A DNA stretch of 42,419 nucleotides from positions 1 through 42,419 of the forward strand of contig JAJPGY010000002.1 of assembly GCA_021325555.1 (NCBI GenBank), written 5' to 3'. The notes under the pieces were generated by a model. That model worked only from the letters and a program-made list of their open reading frames with translations. It made no database searches and was not told the DNA's origin. A program made the translations under genes and the position numbers. Source of the stretch: Pseudomonadota bacterium. Its GTDB lineage: Bacteria > Cyanobacteriota > Vampirovibrionia > Obscuribacterales > Obscuribacteraceae. Positions 42,345 to 42,419 of the stretch are shown here, piece by piece; the first letter of the stretch is position 1; each line of letters opens with the position of its first letter.

Positions 42345-42419
42345 TCAGGCGGCATCCTCTGTGCGTTTCTCCTCCTTTCTCCTGATCCCGTCGACGTAAC
42401 GCGCTCCAGCAAGAACTTC
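42345..42419 (-). CDS. 3' end of a gene entering from the right edge
   Basis: Reading in from the window edge on the minus strand, 24 codons (EVLAGARYVDGIRRKEEKRT, then EDAA) end at TGA (42345-42347). The composition is protein-like and the spacing to the GT-C gene (54 bp) fits an operon. It is too short to identify. Confidence 0.4.
   Translation of the reverse strand, partial: EVLAGARYVDGIRRKEEKRTEDAA

Overview
The window looks like chromosomal DNA from a GC-rich, diderm, probably heterotrophic bacterium. Three things suggest a non-photosynthetic relative of Cyanobacteria (Melainabacteria/Vampirovibrionia, for example the Obscuribacterales): a cyanobacterial-type Pho box before a Pit phosphate transporter, very large Gly/Pro-rich proteins with paired LysM domains, and several papain/calpain-fold proteins. 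This placement is tentative, because no rRNA or universal marker long enough for phylogeny is present.

Layout. (1) 1-6550, minus strand: the 5' part of a repeat-rich protein cut by the window edge, a 1544-aa LysM/zinc-ribbon protein, and a TPR protein behind a near-consensus promoter. (2) 6660-7770: a REP-associated tyrosine transposase (RAYT) between four 18-bp REP palindromes, followed by a 9-bp minisatellite and a decayed duplicate of the transposase 5' region. (3) 7807-16694, minus strand: a tightly packed run in transcription order of a beta-carbonic-anhydrase-like protein, DabB, DabA, Sua5/TsaC, PurE and PurK. It is divergent from an ArsR-type regulator at 16843-17190. (4) 17302-24822: two calpain-like proteins (minus), then a second giant LysM protein (plus). 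(5) 24791-27879: a GT9 glycosyltransferase, a small unknown protein, then Pit phosphate transporter and universal stress protein behind a Pho box. (6) 28007-36519: DinG helicase with a LysM membrane protein, a double M16 peptidase, and divergent FeoB. (7) 36670-42419: tRNA-His, two unknown proteins, a third papain-fold protein, a GT-C membrane glycosyltransferase and the tail of one more gene.

The most interesting system is region 3. DabA/DabB is a known energy-coupled inorganic-carbon accumulator. Here it shares an apparent operon with a carbonic-anhydrase homologue that has lost the catalytic Arg, and with two enzymes that consume bicarbonate: Sua5 (threonylcarbamoyl-AMP for t6A tRNA) and PurK (N5-CAIR for purines). 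PurE uses the PurK product. The adjacent Cys-free ArsR protein has matching TATGC-N8-GCATA dyads at its own start and at the carbonic-anhydrase start, and a 15/18 match lies just before sua5. I read this as a regulated module supplying bicarbonate to biosynthesis, not to RuBisCO; no carbon-fixation gene is visible. DabB is unusually long and carries a second, degenerate antiporter module.

Other themes are a family of giant LysM proteins sharing an unnamed C-terminal domain, three papain-fold proteins with an identical His-Asn spacing, and at least two families of dispersed palindromic repeats, one of which lies inside a coding region.
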